Of a stretch of DNA of 64,000 nt, positions 35,901 through 45,052 are shown piece by piece. Numbering within the stretch: the stretch's first letter is position 1; the number at the start of each line of letters is the position of its first letter. The stretch is from Murdochiella vaginalis. GTDB lineage: Bacteria; Bacillota; Clostridia; Tissierellales; Peptoniphilaceae. The notes below the pieces were generated by a model. That model was given only the letters and a program-made list of their open reading frames with translations. It was not told the DNA's origin and ran no database searches. Location of the stretch: the NCBI RefSeq assembly GCF_900119705.1, contig NZ_LT632322.1, forward strand, positions 806,001-870,000. The letters are read 5' to 3'. Made by a program: the position numbers and the translations under genes.

Positions 35901-35901
35901 G

Positions 35902-36010
35902 ACAAAACCCCGGCCTTGCCCCGTCGCTCGCTTCTCCTCGTCCCTTCGCTGCTTTCTTTTCAGCGGTCGGGACTCGTCGAAGAGGCGACGGGGCAAGGCC
36001 GGGGTTTTGT
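35902..36010. repeat. Structured inverted-repeat element, copy A
   Basis: Outer arms of 26 bp match perfectly: ACAAAACCCCGGCCTTGCCC plus CGTCGC (35902-35927) with the complement at 35985-36010. Inside, GTCCC/GGGAC and CGCTG/CAGCG make further stems around CTTTCTTTT, leaving an internal loop. On the minus strand the loop strands read CTCTTCGACGAG and GACGAGGAGAAGCGAGCG. The same two strings occur in a second element at 46334-46474. TTTTG at the outer right end could serve termination, but size and conserved internal loops suggest more than a terminator. Confidence 0.8.
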
Positions 36011-36465
36011 GGTGCGTAAAGGCCAAGAAAACGATGAAGCCTAAGGTGGCGCTTAGCGCGGGGGAGTCAGGTGGTGCGCCGCTGGAAATGTTTTAGCAAC
36101 GCAGTTGCGAGAGGAGCGCCGTTGGAAATAATGTTGACCGCTCGTTCATAGTTTGAACAATCTGTAAGGCGCTGGCTGAGTGCAAGATAGTGCATTTGTC
36201 AGGGCCGATTTTTGTACAGACCTTGCAAGAGAGATAAAAACTTGCTAGTTAGGGCTTTATTTTTTGGCTATCTGCAGATACGTAAGTTAGCCAGATTTCA
36301 GCCACTATTTATAAAATAAACTATTAAGAAAGACATTTGTGCGTTAAGATAAAGGGGAAATCGGGGAAGAGAATGTGACGTCCATTATGGCCGCTATATA
36401 AAGGTTATGATTGTGCAGTTGAATCTCCTTTTGCTACTTTTCGACTTGGAATGGAAAGAGATTGT
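36011..36465. other. 455-bp gene-free stretch before the RpiR gene
   Basis: No frame with a ribosome site is convincing here. GC falls abruptly near 36.15 kb, which may mark the left edge of the transferred segment. AT-rich -10-like strings (e.g. TATAAA at 36310-36315 and near 36400) occur, but I could not pick a clear promoter for the RpiR gene. Confidence 0.5.
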
Positions 36466-37323
36466 ATGATGAACAGTTTGACTGTGAAAGAAAAGATTAG
36501 CCTCCAATATCGCTCATTGACGCGTACAGAACAAAAACTGGCTAAGTTTGTTCTCGAAAATGCGGATATGATCTTGAAATCAAGCATTTCGGAATGCGCG
36601 ACAATGTCTGGTGTTTCCGAAGCCAGCATTGTTCGTTTTTCTAAAAGTCTCGGTTACAAAGGCTTTTTGGATATGAAAATCAACTTAGCAAAGGAAGTTT
36701 CGCCAAAGAGCCTAGATATCTCTCCAATTATCGAGCGCGATGATTCAAATCAAACGATATTTGAAAAAATATTCACGTCGAACATGACCGTTTTGAAGTC
36801 GACGTTTTTACACCTGCAATATGAGACGATTCAGGAAGTTATCAATCTCCTCGTCTCGGCCAAACGTATTTTTCTTTTTGGCACTGGTGGGAGTCAAAAG
36901 GTCGTGAGTGATGCGCAGCACAAATTCCTCAAAGTCGGAATCCATGCGATTGCATACGATGATATCGATCTTCAATTTATGGCATCTTCACTAACGACAA
37001 CGCAAGATTTGGTTATTGCGGTTTCCTTTTCTGGTGCAAACTATAATACGATGAAATGCTTGGAAATCGCGAAGGCGAATGGAACGAAAATCGTGTCAAT
37101 TACGAGTAACGAGAGTTCACCCATTCAAAAAATTTCGGATTATACCATTTTTTCGGCTTCGGATGAAACAGCGTTTCAATCGGACTCCGTTAGTACTCGA
37201 ATAGTTCAATTGACTATATTGGATTGTTTGGTTACTTGTATGGCTATGCATAAGAATAATTATATGGCTTCGAAAGAAGCGATTATGCGAACGCGAGAGG
37301 CAACATCGAACAACAAATATTAA
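36466..37323 (+). CDS. RpiR/MurR-family transcriptional regulator
   Basis: A 285-residue regulator. The N-terminal helix-turn-helix domain (LTRTEQKLAKFVLENADMILKSSISECATMSGVSEASIVRFSKSLGYKGF) is the RpiR signature, and the C-terminal SIS domain begins with KRIFLFGTGGSQKVVSDAQHKF and AVSFSGANYNTM and binds a phosphosugar. I prefer the ATG at 36466 (GGAAAGAG upstream); an in-frame ATG at 36451 lacks a ribosome site. It ends with its own terminator, so it is separate from the catabolic operon it should control. Confidence 0.9.
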   Translation: MMNSLTVKEKISLQYRSLTRTEQKLAKFVLENADMILKSSISECATMSGVSEASIVRFSKSLGYKGFLDMKINLAKEVSPKSLDISPIIERDDSNQTIFEKIFTSNMTVLKSTFLHLQYETIQEVINLLVSAKRIFLFGTGGSQKVVSDAQHKFLKVGIHAIAYDDIDLQFMASSLTTTQDLVIAVSFSGANYNTMKCLEIAKANGTKIVSITSNESSPIQKISDYTIFSASDETAFQSDSVSTRIVQLTILDCLVTCMAMHKNNYMASKEAIMRTREATSNNKY

Positions 37324-37341
37324 AGTCGTTTGCATGCGAGC

Positions 37342-37372
37342 AACTCCTTATTCTTGAATAAGGAGTTTTTTC
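37342..37372 (+). terminator. Terminator of the RpiR gene
   Basis: AACTCCTTATTC (37342-37353), TT loop, GAATAAGGAGTT (37356-37367), then a T-run. Perfect 12-bp stem. Confidence 0.95.
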
Positions 37373-37423
37373 TATCCTAAAAATGAAGGAAAATTTTATA
37401 TTTTGATAAATAATAACAAATAC

Positions 37424-37452
37424 TTGAAACAAATTTTCATAAATGGTATGAT
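37424..37452 (+). promoter_or_regulatory. Promoter and candidate RpiR operator of the catabolic operon
   Basis: TTGAAA (37424-37429), 17 bp, TATGAT (37447-37452). The 15-bp palindrome TGAAA-CAAAT-TTTCA (37425-37439) overlaps the -35 box and is well placed for an RpiR-family repressor. The assignment is by position and symmetry only. Confidence 0.75.
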
Positions 37453-37490
37453 CAAGTAAATCGATTTCACGTGTAATGAAGGGAGGATGA

Positions 37491-38552
37491 ATGAAAGCGG
37501 TAGTTTTACATGGCCCTAAGAATTATCCAAACAACTATGAGGTAATGGAGGTTGAAAAACCAACTTGTGGCCCGGGCGATATTTTACTTCTGATGAAAGC
37601 GGCGGCTTTATGTGGTACGGATAAACGCATCTTCACCGGTGCTAAAACCAAGGGGGTTCGCAAGGATTCTATTGTCGGGCATGAGATCAGTGGTCGAATT
37701 GTTGAAACTGGGAATCAGGTGACTTCTTTTTCCGTAGGGGATCGTGTAGCGGTTGCAAATGTAATTCCTTGTGGCAATTGTCCAGCATGCTTAGATGGCC
37801 GAGAAAATGCGTGTCTGAACCGTCAAGCGATCGGCTACGAATTTAACGGAGGATTTGCGGAGTACATTTTAATTCCTGAGATTGCTATTGAACGAGGTAA
37901 TGTCGTGAAACTTCCGGATGACGTCACCTATGCCTCAGGCGCATTGATTGAGCCACTTGCCTGCTGTATCAGAGGACTTAAAAATGTCGGCACGCAGTTT
38001 GCAGATACGGTTGTCATTATCGGGGCAGGCCCGATAGGGCTGATGCATGTGCAACTATCTAAAGCGGTTGGTGCCAGCCGGATCATCGTCAGCGAGTTTG
38101 ACGCTGATAAACGCAAGAGAGCTTTAGAGGTCGGCGCAACAGCGGTAATCAATCCACAAGACGAAAATTTGGTTGATCGTGTTCTTGCTGAGACGAATGG
38201 TTTAGGTGCTGATCGTGTGATTATGGCCATAGGCGTGAACCAGCTGGTTCAGGATGCTCTGCGCATAACAAGGAAAGGTGGAACCCTGAATTTATTTGCC
38301 GGTTTCGCCAAAGGTGCTCTGGCCGAAATTGATCCGAGCATTATCCATTATAACGAGATTACGGTTACGGGCAGTACTGCTTATACACGTAAAGACTACC
38401 ATGAGTCGGCGGAAATGGTTTTTTCCAAGCGCATTGATCTGGACGCTTTAGTTTCCAAGACCTATACGTTGGATGACTTTCGTCAAGCCTTAGAAGATCA
38501 CATGTCAGGGAAATATTTGAAAATCGTTATTTTGAATGAGAAGGAGGAGTAG
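37491..38552 (+). CDS. Zinc-dependent medium-chain alcohol/polyol dehydrogenase
   Basis: A 353-residue MDR enzyme. Catalytic zinc ligands are in CGTDKRIF and GHEISGRIV, the structural zinc motif is CGNCPACLDGRENAC, and the NAD(P) fold is VVIIGAGPIGLMHVQLSKAVGASRIIVSEFD; the Glu after the glycine motif region suggests NAD. Sorbitol, threonine and L-idonate 5-dehydrogenases share this layout. As first gene of the operon it probably oxidises a secondary alcohol of the imported substrate. ATG follows GAAGGGAGG. Confidence 0.88.
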   Translation: MKAVVLHGPKNYPNNYEVMEVEKPTCGPGDILLLMKAAALCGTDKRIFTGAKTKGVRKDSIVGHEISGRIVETGNQVTSFSVGDRVAVANVIPCGNCPACLDGRENACLNRQAIGYEFNGGFAEYILIPEIAIERGNVVKLPDDVTYASGALIEPLACCIRGLKNVGTQFADTVVIIGAGPIGLMHVQLSKAVGASRIIVSEFDADKRKRALEVGATAVINPQDENLVDRVLAETNGLGADRVIMAIGVNQLVQDALRITRKGGTLNLFAGFAKGALAEIDPSIIHYNEITVTGSTAYTRKDYHESAEMVFSKRIDLDALVSKTYTLDDFRQALEDHMSGKYLKIVILNEKEE

Positions 38553-38554
38553 AA

Positions 38555-39442
38555 ATGGGAAATGAAGCTTTAGCGTTGGGAAAAAGGGTCCGTCTTTCAC
38601 GAATGGTTAATCCGGAAAGCAATAAGATGATGGCCATTACCGTGGATCATGCGATTTCTCGTGGGATTGCGCAGCTTACCGGAATTCATGATATTCAAGG
38701 AACGATTGACAAAATTGTTGCTGGTCATCCGGATGCTATCACGATGACCGGGGGAATTCAAAAGCGCTGTTGGGGAAAACATGCAGGAAGCGGCATTTCC
38801 ATTTTGCATAAAATTTCCAATTATGCTCCTACTTCTCCAACGAATGACATTGTTTTTGGAAGCGTAAATGCCGCCATTCGCATGGGTGCCGATGCGGTAT
38901 CCCTTGGTGCCATGACACTTGGGGATTTTCAGAATGAGCAGTTTAAAGAAATTGGGGAAATTTCGGAAGTTTGCGATGTTTTAGGTATGCCTTTGATTGG
39001 TCACATCTACCCGAAGGGGGAGAGTGTGCCGGCTGATAAGAGAACGGCATGGGAGAATATTGCATATTGTGTTCGTAGCGCTTGCGAGTTGGGATTAGAT
39101 GTCATCAAAACAACCTATACAGGCGATCCGGAGAGTATGGCGAAGGTGATTTCGGTTGTTCCCTCCTCGTTCCGTGTGGTCATTCAAGGTGGTGACCCGC
39201 CGGCGGAACTTACCGGTGAAAAGAGACTGGAATATTACCTCACGATGACGCGAGAAGCGTTGGATAGCGGTGTCGGCGGCGTCACGATGGGACGTTGGGT
39301 GTGGGAATACCAAGATGTGACGGCCCTTGTTATTGCCCTTCGTCGCTTGATTCACAAAAATTATTCCGTAAAGGAAACCATGGAATTGTTAAAACAGGTG
39401 GAGCACGATAAGAACTACGAAGACTATCAAAGTTTAACGTGA
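38555..39442 (+). CDS. Class I aldolase of the DeoC/LsrF/FbaB family
   Basis: A 295-residue (beta/alpha)8 aldolase. Family marks are MMAITVDHAISRG near the N-terminus, the Schiff-base lysine K185 in LGLDVIKTTYTGD, and the phosphate-binding end VIQGGDPP...GVGGVTMGRWVWEY. Related proteins include LsrF, archaeal-type FBP aldolase FbaB and aminodideoxyheptulosonate synthase. Next to a sugar kinase it should cleave or process a phosphorylated keto-sugar (acid). AAGGAGGAG lies immediately upstream. Confidence 0.85.
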   Translation: MGNEALALGKRVRLSRMVNPESNKMMAITVDHAISRGIAQLTGIHDIQGTIDKIVAGHPDAITMTGGIQKRCWGKHAGSGISILHKISNYAPTSPTNDIVFGSVNAAIRMGADAVSLGAMTLGDFQNEQFKEIGEISEVCDVLGMPLIGHIYPKGESVPADKRTAWENIAYCVRSACELGLDVIKTTYTGDPESMAKVISVVPSSFRVVIQGGDPPAELTGEKRLEYYLTMTREALDSGVGGVTMGRWVWEYQDVTALVIALRRLIHKNYSVKETMELLKQVEHDKNYEDYQSLT

Positions 39443-39458
39443 ACTAAAGGAGGACAAA

Positions 39459-40994
39459 ATGAGGACGCTTATCGGTATTGATGTGGGAACAAGCGGCCTT
39501 AAAGTCATTATTCTTGAAGATTCCGGAACGATTAAGGCCGCACAAAAAGCATCATACCGCATGGTAGTCAACAATGAAAAAGAAGCGCAAATTAATGGAT
39601 CGAGTTTATGGGAAGCGTTACAAAAGGCCCTGTATCAAATTGGAAAAAAAGATCGCACCTTGCTAGAAAGTGTTAAGGGAATTGGCATTTCCACACTTTG
39701 TCCGGGGCTGGTTGCTTTTGACCAAGAAGATAACCTTTTGATTGATCCAATTATCTATTCCGATCGTCGAAGCATGAAGGAAGCGCAGGAGATTTTGGAC
39801 GCGGTAGGAAAAGAAAAGCTTTTCCAATGGACGGCAAACGGATCGATGGCCGGTTCTTACTCCGGCTCAACGATGCTCTGGATTCGAAAGAATTGGCCTG
39901 AAAAATATGACCGAATTAAGTACTTCGGACACATCAATACGTTTCTTGCCCATGCCATGACCGGAGAATACGCCATCGATTATTCCAATGCATCCTACAC
40001 AAACCTATTTAATACCACGGGCGTTGCCGGTGAAAAAACATGGAATGTTGAACTTTGCGAGAAATTGGGTTTGGACAGAGAAAAGCTTCCTCCACTTAGA
40101 GAATCGTCTTCTGTTGTGGGGCCGCTACGGGCAAAAGACTTAATTGACTTGGGCATTCCTAAGGGCACACCTGTAGTCATTGGTGGTGCGGATACGCCCT
40201 GCTCAGCCCTAGCAACACGAACGATTCATCACGGTGACTTATGTGAATCGGCAGGAACGACAAATGTTCTGAATGTTTGTGTAGAAAAACCGATTTTCGA
40301 TCCTCGCTTCATCAATCGGTATCATGTTGTTCCGAACCGCTGGATATGGCAGGGGGCGATGTCTTTCACGGGCGTAGCAAATGAGTGGTTTATTCGTCAT
40401 TTCGTCATAGGGCAAACGAACCAGGAATTAACGAGTGAAGAAGCGCTGTTGGCCTTCAATGCGGAGGCCGCAGGCTCACTCCCTGGAAGCAACGGTGTGA
40501 TTTTTTTACCGTATTTGCTAGGCGAACGCAGCCCTATTTGGGATGCCTACGCGAGGAGCGTGTTTTTTGGTATGTCCATTACGACAGAAAGAAAAGATCT
40601 TGCGCGAGCTATCCTAGAAGCATGCGGCTATGGCCTTCGTCAACTGATCGAAATCGCAGAGCAAACGCTTCAGCAACGTTATACGCATTTTATTTCTATC
40701 GGTGGGGGTTCACAAAGCGACCTGTGGTCACAGATTAAGTCAGATATTACAGGAAAGGAGATTCGTATTCCAAAAGTGCATGACTTTGCACCGATCGGTG
40801 CAGCCTTATTGGCAGGAATAGGAGCTTCTGTTTATGCAGATGAAAACGTTGCCGCAAATACGATCAGTATTGAGGCAAGCAGGCGCTTTATTCCCAATGA
40901 AGGCAATGCACCAATCTATTCGAAGCGGTTTGAGGTATATCGCAAACTGTATCCGGCTTTACGCGAACTGTACAGAGAGAACTTTGATCATTAA
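39459..40994 (+). CDS. FGGY-family carbohydrate kinase
   Basis: A 511-residue kinase related to xylulokinase, gluconokinase and LsrK. It has the N-terminal ATPase motif IGIDVGTSGLKVII, YSDRRSMKEA (substrate loop), GGADTPCSALATRT and the C-terminal SIGGGSQSDLWSQIKSDITGKEI with the FAPIGAALLAG end. The substrate cannot be fixed from motifs; context (dehydrogenase, aldolase) suggests a keto-aldonate or ketose. AAAGGAGG precedes the ATG. Confidence 0.88.
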   Translation: MRTLIGIDVGTSGLKVIILEDSGTIKAAQKASYRMVVNNEKEAQINGSSLWEALQKALYQIGKKDRTLLESVKGIGISTLCPGLVAFDQEDNLLIDPIIYSDRRSMKEAQEILDAVGKEKLFQWTANGSMAGSYSGSTMLWIRKNWPEKYDRIKYFGHINTFLAHAMTGEYAIDYSNASYTNLFNTTGVAGEKTWNVELCEKLGLDREKLPPLRESSSVVGPLRAKDLIDLGIPKGTPVVIGGADTPCSALATRTIHHGDLCESAGTTNVLNVCVEKPIFDPRFINRYHVVPNRWIWQGAMSFTGVANEWFIRHFVIGQTNQELTSEEALLAFNAEAAGSLPGSNGVIFLPYLLGERSPIWDAYARSVFFGMSITTERKDLARAILEACGYGLRQLIEIAEQTLQQRYTHFISIGGGSQSDLWSQIKSDITGKEIRIPKVHDFAPIGAALLAGIGASVYADENVAANTISIEASRRFIPNEGNAPIYSKRFEVYRKLYPALRELYRENFDH

Positions 40995-41016
40995 TAAAAA
41001 CGAGAAGGAGTCGATC

Positions 41017-42066
41017 ATGAAAAAAAGAGCATTACTTTTCCTACTGACTTTGTGCATTACGGTTTTAACCGCCTGTGGCGGAAAAGGTGCAAATACACCG
41101 GATGCCAGTAACGCAGAAAAACCGACAGGTGAAACAACAAAAATCACGGTAGCGATCCCGGATCCGCAAAATTCGTATATTGCAGCGGCGGCCGAAGAAT
41201 TCAAAAAGCGTGCTGAGGAATATTCGAACGGAAGCCTTAGTATTTCTATTGCACCGAACGGATCTTTGTATGGAGGTGATACAGCCGCCGGAATTAAGCA
41301 ATTGTCTGCTGGTTCTTTAGATATGCTGATTTTAGCCACTTCTGTTTATTCAAACTTTGAGCCGGGCTTTAATGTTATATCGGTTCCCTATATGTTTGAT
41401 GATCAAAAGCAACTGCTTTCTTTCTTAAATTCGAACATTGCAGACGGACTGTTTAGTCGCTTAGAAAATATGAATATTAAATCGGTTGGACGATGGACAC
41501 GTTCTTTCCGCCAGATTACCAACTCGAAGCGCCCGATTACCTGTGCTAAAGATTTGGAAGGGTTGGTATTACGTGTTCCGAATAACTCACTTTACGTAGA
41601 ATTCTTTAGCTCGTTAGGGACAGTCACCACCCCGATGAATTTTTCAGAAGTGTACAATGCTCTTCAATTGCAGACGTTGGATGGACAAGAGAATCCTGTG
41701 GATGTTCCTCTGTCCAATAACTTTTATGAAGTGCAGAAATACATTTCCTTTACAAACCATATGGCAGATGCCTGGGTAGTTGGCATCAACTTGGATTTTT
41801 ACAACAAGCTTACGAAAGAACAACAGGATGCCATCGCCAAGGCCGGAGATGAAGTACAACAATGGAATGTTGATATGATGGCAGAACGTGATGGAAACGC
41901 TTTGAAACAGCTGGAAGAAAAAGGAATGAAATCTAACGTGCTGACCAGCGAAGCGGCCCAAGAATTAGTTGATGCTTCAAAGAAGCTATTCCCGAAATTT
42001 AAAGAATTGATCAAAGATGACAAACTGTTTGAAGAAACCATCCAGTTTACAGGACGAAACGAATAG
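41017..42066 (+). CDS. dctP: TRAP transporter solute-binding lipoprotein (DctP family)
   Basis: A 349-residue extracytoplasmic receptor. It has a signal peptide with lipobox LTAC (Cys ~22), then the DctP fold with FKKRAEEYSNGSLSISIAPNGSLYGGD, the carboxylate-binding Arg in DLEGLVLRVPNN, and NALQLQTLDGQENPVDV. DctP proteins bind organic acids, mostly sugar acids in this subfamily. Start ATG at 41017 follows GAAGGAGTCGATC. Confidence 0.93.
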   Translation: MKKRALLFLLTLCITVLTACGGKGANTPDASNAEKPTGETTKITVAIPDPQNSYIAAAAEEFKKRAEEYSNGSLSISIAPNGSLYGGDTAAGIKQLSAGSLDMLILATSVYSNFEPGFNVISVPYMFDDQKQLLSFLNSNIADGLFSRLENMNIKSVGRWTRSFRQITNSKRPITCAKDLEGLVLRVPNNSLYVEFFSSLGTVTTPMNFSEVYNALQLQTLDGQENPVDVPLSNNFYEVQKYISFTNHMADAWVVGINLDFYNKLTKEQQDAIAKAGDEVQQWNVDMMAERDGNALKQLEEKGMKSNVLTSEAAQELVDASKKLFPKFKELIKDDKLFEETIQFTGRNE

Positions 42067-42076
42067 GTGGCAAACG

Positions 42077-42628
42077 ATGAAATCCAAAAACACGTTGAAG
42101 AAATTTTTCTACGCCGTCAATAAAGTAGAAGATTTCCTGCTCGTTGTCTTTGTTGTGGGGATGATATTGACGATTTTGATTCAAATCATCGGTCGAGCGG
42201 TGGGGAAGCCGTTTCCATGGACGGAAGAGGTAAGTCGTTACCTCTTCCTATGGATGATGTTTATTGCTCTAGCTGCCGGTTTCAATCGAGTGGAATCCTC
42301 ACGAGTGACGATTTTTATAAAAAAGCTTCCTTTCGCCATTCGTCATTTCATTCCTTGGATCTACGGACTTTTTGTTACCGGCATTTTTGCCTTTATGGTA
42401 ATTTACGGTAGTCAAGTAGTTATGCAACAGGTTCAATTGAATGAAATGGGGACCGCAGTTCAGATTCCTATGGCTCTTATCGGCATTTGTCAGCCTGTGG
42501 CGGGAGTTTTAGGAATCATCGGCGTCGTACAAAGTTTCCTTGAATATCCGGAACGAGTGGCAGCTATTGACGATCGGGATCAAGAGCTACGTGAGTTGGA
42601 AGAAACTAATGAAGGAGGGAACCAATGA
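42077..42628 (+). CDS. dctQ: TRAP transporter small permease (DctQ family)
   Basis: A 183-residue protein with four membrane helices and the DctQ motif PFPWTEEVSRYLFLWMMFIALAAGF. The start at 42077 follows GGTGG and gives the usual length. It overlaps dctM by 4 bp. Together with DctM it forms the Na+-coupled membrane unit. Confidence 0.92.
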   Translation: MKSKNTLKKFFYAVNKVEDFLLVVFVVGMILTILIQIIGRAVGKPFPWTEEVSRYLFLWMMFIALAAGFNRVESSRVTIFIKKLPFAIRHFIPWIYGLFVTGIFAFMVIYGSQVVMQQVQLNEMGTAVQIPMALIGICQPVAGVLGIIGVVQSFLEYPERVAAIDDRDQELRELEETNEGGNQ

Positions 42629-43914
42629 GTATTGCAATCATGTTACTCTTTTTGCTTCTCATGTTTTTAGGTGTACCCATCGCTGTAGCCCTCGGCGCTT
42701 CTTCTATCGGTGTCATGGCAACTATGAGCAATCTGCCCTTGAATATGGCTGCACAATCCATGTTTACTGCGATGAATTCCTTTATCATGGTGGCGGTTCC
42801 ATTATTCATTCTATGTGGCTCATTAATGGACGAAGGAGGAATTGCTGATCGTATTTATGAATTGGCGGAAGCCTTGGTCGGATGGATTTATGGTGGGCTA
42901 GGGCACGTTTCGGTTGTTGTAAACATGATCTTTGCAGGTATGTCCGGCTCATCGGTAGCTGCGATTGCCTCTATTGGGAAAATGTCCATCAATGCGTTAG
43001 AGAAAAAAAACTATCCAAAAGATTATGCGACAGCGATCAATCTAGCTGGCTCTATGTTGGCCTCGGTTATTCCGCCCAGTGTATTGATGATTAATGCGGC
43101 GGCAATTGGCGGCGTTTCCATTGGTCAGGCGCTATTGGCAGGATTTATTCCGGGGATTATCATCGGAATCATCTTCATGATCTACAACTATTATTATTGT
43201 AAAAAGCATGGGATCGGTGATAGAGTCAAGTTTCAGCCGAAAAAGCTGGGAACTGCTTTTGTGCGTGCTATCCCTGCTTTGTTAACGCCGGTAATTCTTC
43301 TCGGCGGCGTGTACACAGGAATTTATACGCCGACAGAAGGTGCTGCCATTGCTGTTGTGTATACCATTTTGGTATCCATTTATTTGTACAAAAACTTGAC
43401 ATGGAAGGATATTCCACGAATCATTGCCAAGAATGCTCGTTCTACAGGAGTTATTCTATTCGTTGCGATTGCAGCGAAGCCGGCATCTCTTCTTTTTGAA
43501 ATCGATGGGTTACCGATGACTGTGGCAAATTTAATTGCCGGTATTTCCAGTAGCCGAATCATTATCCTACTGGTTCTATATGCCTTTCTGATTCTTGTTG
43601 GCATGTTCATGGATGCCACAGCAGCCATATTCATCTTAGTACCGATTTTGTTGCCGGCCGTGACAAAGGTAGGAGTATCACCTCTATTCTTTGTTGTGTT
43701 CTTGGTTATTACGCTATCCTTCGGTCTCATTACGCCACCCGTCGGAGTATGCCTTTATGCAGCAGAGAGTGTAACGAAGTTGCCGATAGAGAAGATTATT
43801 AAAGCGTCCATTCCATGGATCCTTTTGATTGCGGCAAGCCTGTTGATTTTCATCCTTCTCCCTCAAATTATTGAAGCACCGGTTTCCTGGGTATTTCCCG
43901 AAATTGCAGGTTAA
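42625..43914 (+). CDS. dctM: TRAP transporter large permease (DctM family)
   Basis: A 429-residue elevator-type transporter with about eleven or twelve helices. Family marks are FLGVPIAVALGASS, SMFTAMNSFIMVAVPLFILCG, GMSGSSVAAIASIG, VIPPSVLMI and LITPPVGVCLYAA. It carries the substrate delivered by DctP, driven by Na+, which would link with the Na+-type V-ATPase of this genome. Confidence 0.95.
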   Translation: MSIAIMLLFLLLMFLGVPIAVALGASSIGVMATMSNLPLNMAAQSMFTAMNSFIMVAVPLFILCGSLMDEGGIADRIYELAEALVGWIYGGLGHVSVVVNMIFAGMSGSSVAAIASIGKMSINALEKKNYPKDYATAINLAGSMLASVIPPSVLMINAAAIGGVSIGQALLAGFIPGIIIGIIFMIYNYYYCKKHGIGDRVKFQPKKLGTAFVRAIPALLTPVILLGGVYTGIYTPTEGAAIAVVYTILVSIYLYKNLTWKDIPRIIAKNARSTGVILFVAIAAKPASLLFEIDGLPMTVANLIAGISSSRIIILLVLYAFLILVGMFMDATAAIFILVPILLPAVTKVGVSPLFFVVFLVITLSFGLITPPVGVCLYAAESVTKLPIEKIIKASIPWILLIAASLLIFILLPQIIEAPVSWVFPEIAG

Positions 43915-43925
43915 TCGTAATATGT

Positions 43926-43968
43926 TTGCAACGCTACGCTTTTCACTGATTTCAACGTAGCGTTGCAA
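43926..43968 (+). other. Perfect hairpin between dctM and the hydroxyacid dehydrogenase gene
   Basis: TTGCAACGCTACG (43926-43938) and CGTAGCGTTGCAA (43956-43968), 13 bp perfect with a 17-nt loop. No T-run follows, so it may be an mRNA stability or processing element that separates expression of transport genes from downstream enzymes. Confidence 0.6.
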
Positions 43969-44010
43969 CAATTATATAGAGGTATCGGCCACAAATAGAA
44001 AGGACTTACT

Positions 44011-44991
44011 ATGGAAGAACTACAGAGAAGTGCAGTTGTTCTGGATGGATATACGCTTAATCCGGGAGACCTTTCCTGGAAAAATTTAGAAGACGTAGCT
44101 ATAACAAAAGTATTTGAACGTACTCCAAAAGAAGAGACTTCTCGGCGGATGCAAGGTGCAACGGCTGTCTTTACAAATAAAACCGAGATCACACGTCAAT
44201 GTATGGAAGAAAATCCACAACTTCAATATATCGGTGTGCTGGCGACAGGATATGATGTTGTTGATATAAAAGCAGCAAAAGAGCGGGGAATCGTGGTAAC
44301 GAATATTCCTAGTTATGGAACAGAATCTGTGGCACAACATGCTATAGCTCTCCTTTTGGAGCTGACGAATCGTGTCGGGCATCACGATTGTGCTGTAAAA
44401 AGAGGAAAATGGAGCAACAATCCGGATTGGACATTCTGGGACTTTCCATTGACAGAGTTAGCCGGTAAAACCATGGGAATTATCGGATTTGGTCGGATTG
44501 GACAACAAACAGGGAATATAGCACGTGCTTTACAAATGAAGGTCATTGTCAATGATCCATACAAAAATCCTTCAATGATGGAACAAGGCTATGAATACGT
44601 TGAACTGGAAGAATTGTATGCTTCTAGTGATGTTATTGTTCTTCATTGCAATTTGACGCCGGAAAATCATGGTTTAATCAATGAAGCCTCTATTGAAAAA
44701 ATGGCAAAGAAGCCATTCATAATTAATAACAGTCGTGGGGGGCTTATAGAGGAAAAGGCATTGGTCAAAGCGTTGAAAAATGGACAATTGCGTGGTGCCG
44801 GTCTTGATGTCTTGGAAATAGAACCACCAGTGGAAAAGAATCCGCTGTTTTCTATGAATAAATGCATCATTACACCACATTTGAGCTGGGCGCCCATGGA
44901 ATCCCGAAAGAGGTTGTTAGATCAAGCGATTTTGAATTATCAAGCTTTTTTAAAGGACGACATAATTAACGCAGTATACGAAATCAAATAA
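44011..44991 (+). CDS. D-2-hydroxyacid dehydrogenase (glycerate dehydrogenase/hydroxypyruvate reductase type)
   Basis: A 326-residue NAD(P)H enzyme. It shows the Rossmann motif GIIGFGRIGQQTGNIARA, the catalytic Arg in INNSRGGLIEE, the Glu in DVLEIEPP and His in ITPHLSWAPMESR. The PHLSWAPMESR ending is the form seen in hydroxypyruvate reductases of Firmicutes. It would make glycerate (or another D-hydroxyacid) that feeds the kinase encoded next. Confidence 0.9.
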   Translation: MEELQRSAVVLDGYTLNPGDLSWKNLEDVAITKVFERTPKEETSRRMQGATAVFTNKTEITRQCMEENPQLQYIGVLATGYDVVDIKAAKERGIVVTNIPSYGTESVAQHAIALLLELTNRVGHHDCAVKRGKWSNNPDWTFWDFPLTELAGKTMGIIGFGRIGQQTGNIARALQMKVIVNDPYKNPSMMEQGYEYVELEELYASSDVIVLHCNLTPENHGLINEASIEKMAKKPFIINNSRGGLIEEKALVKALKNGQLRGAGLDVLEIEPPVEKNPLFSMNKCIITPHLSWAPMESRKRLLDQAILNYQAFLKDDIINAVYEIK

Positions 44992-45052
44992 GCGTTTTTA
45001 ATAGCGGATAAAATGGGCTCTATGCTAGGGCGCTGGATACAGATCAGGAGGA

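Noticed and set aside
38555-40994. AI-2 (Lsr) catabolism
   Set aside because: LsrF-like aldolase and FGGY kinase are present, but no LsrB/A/C/D importer or LsrG; TRAP uptake and glycerate kinase point to a sugar acid.
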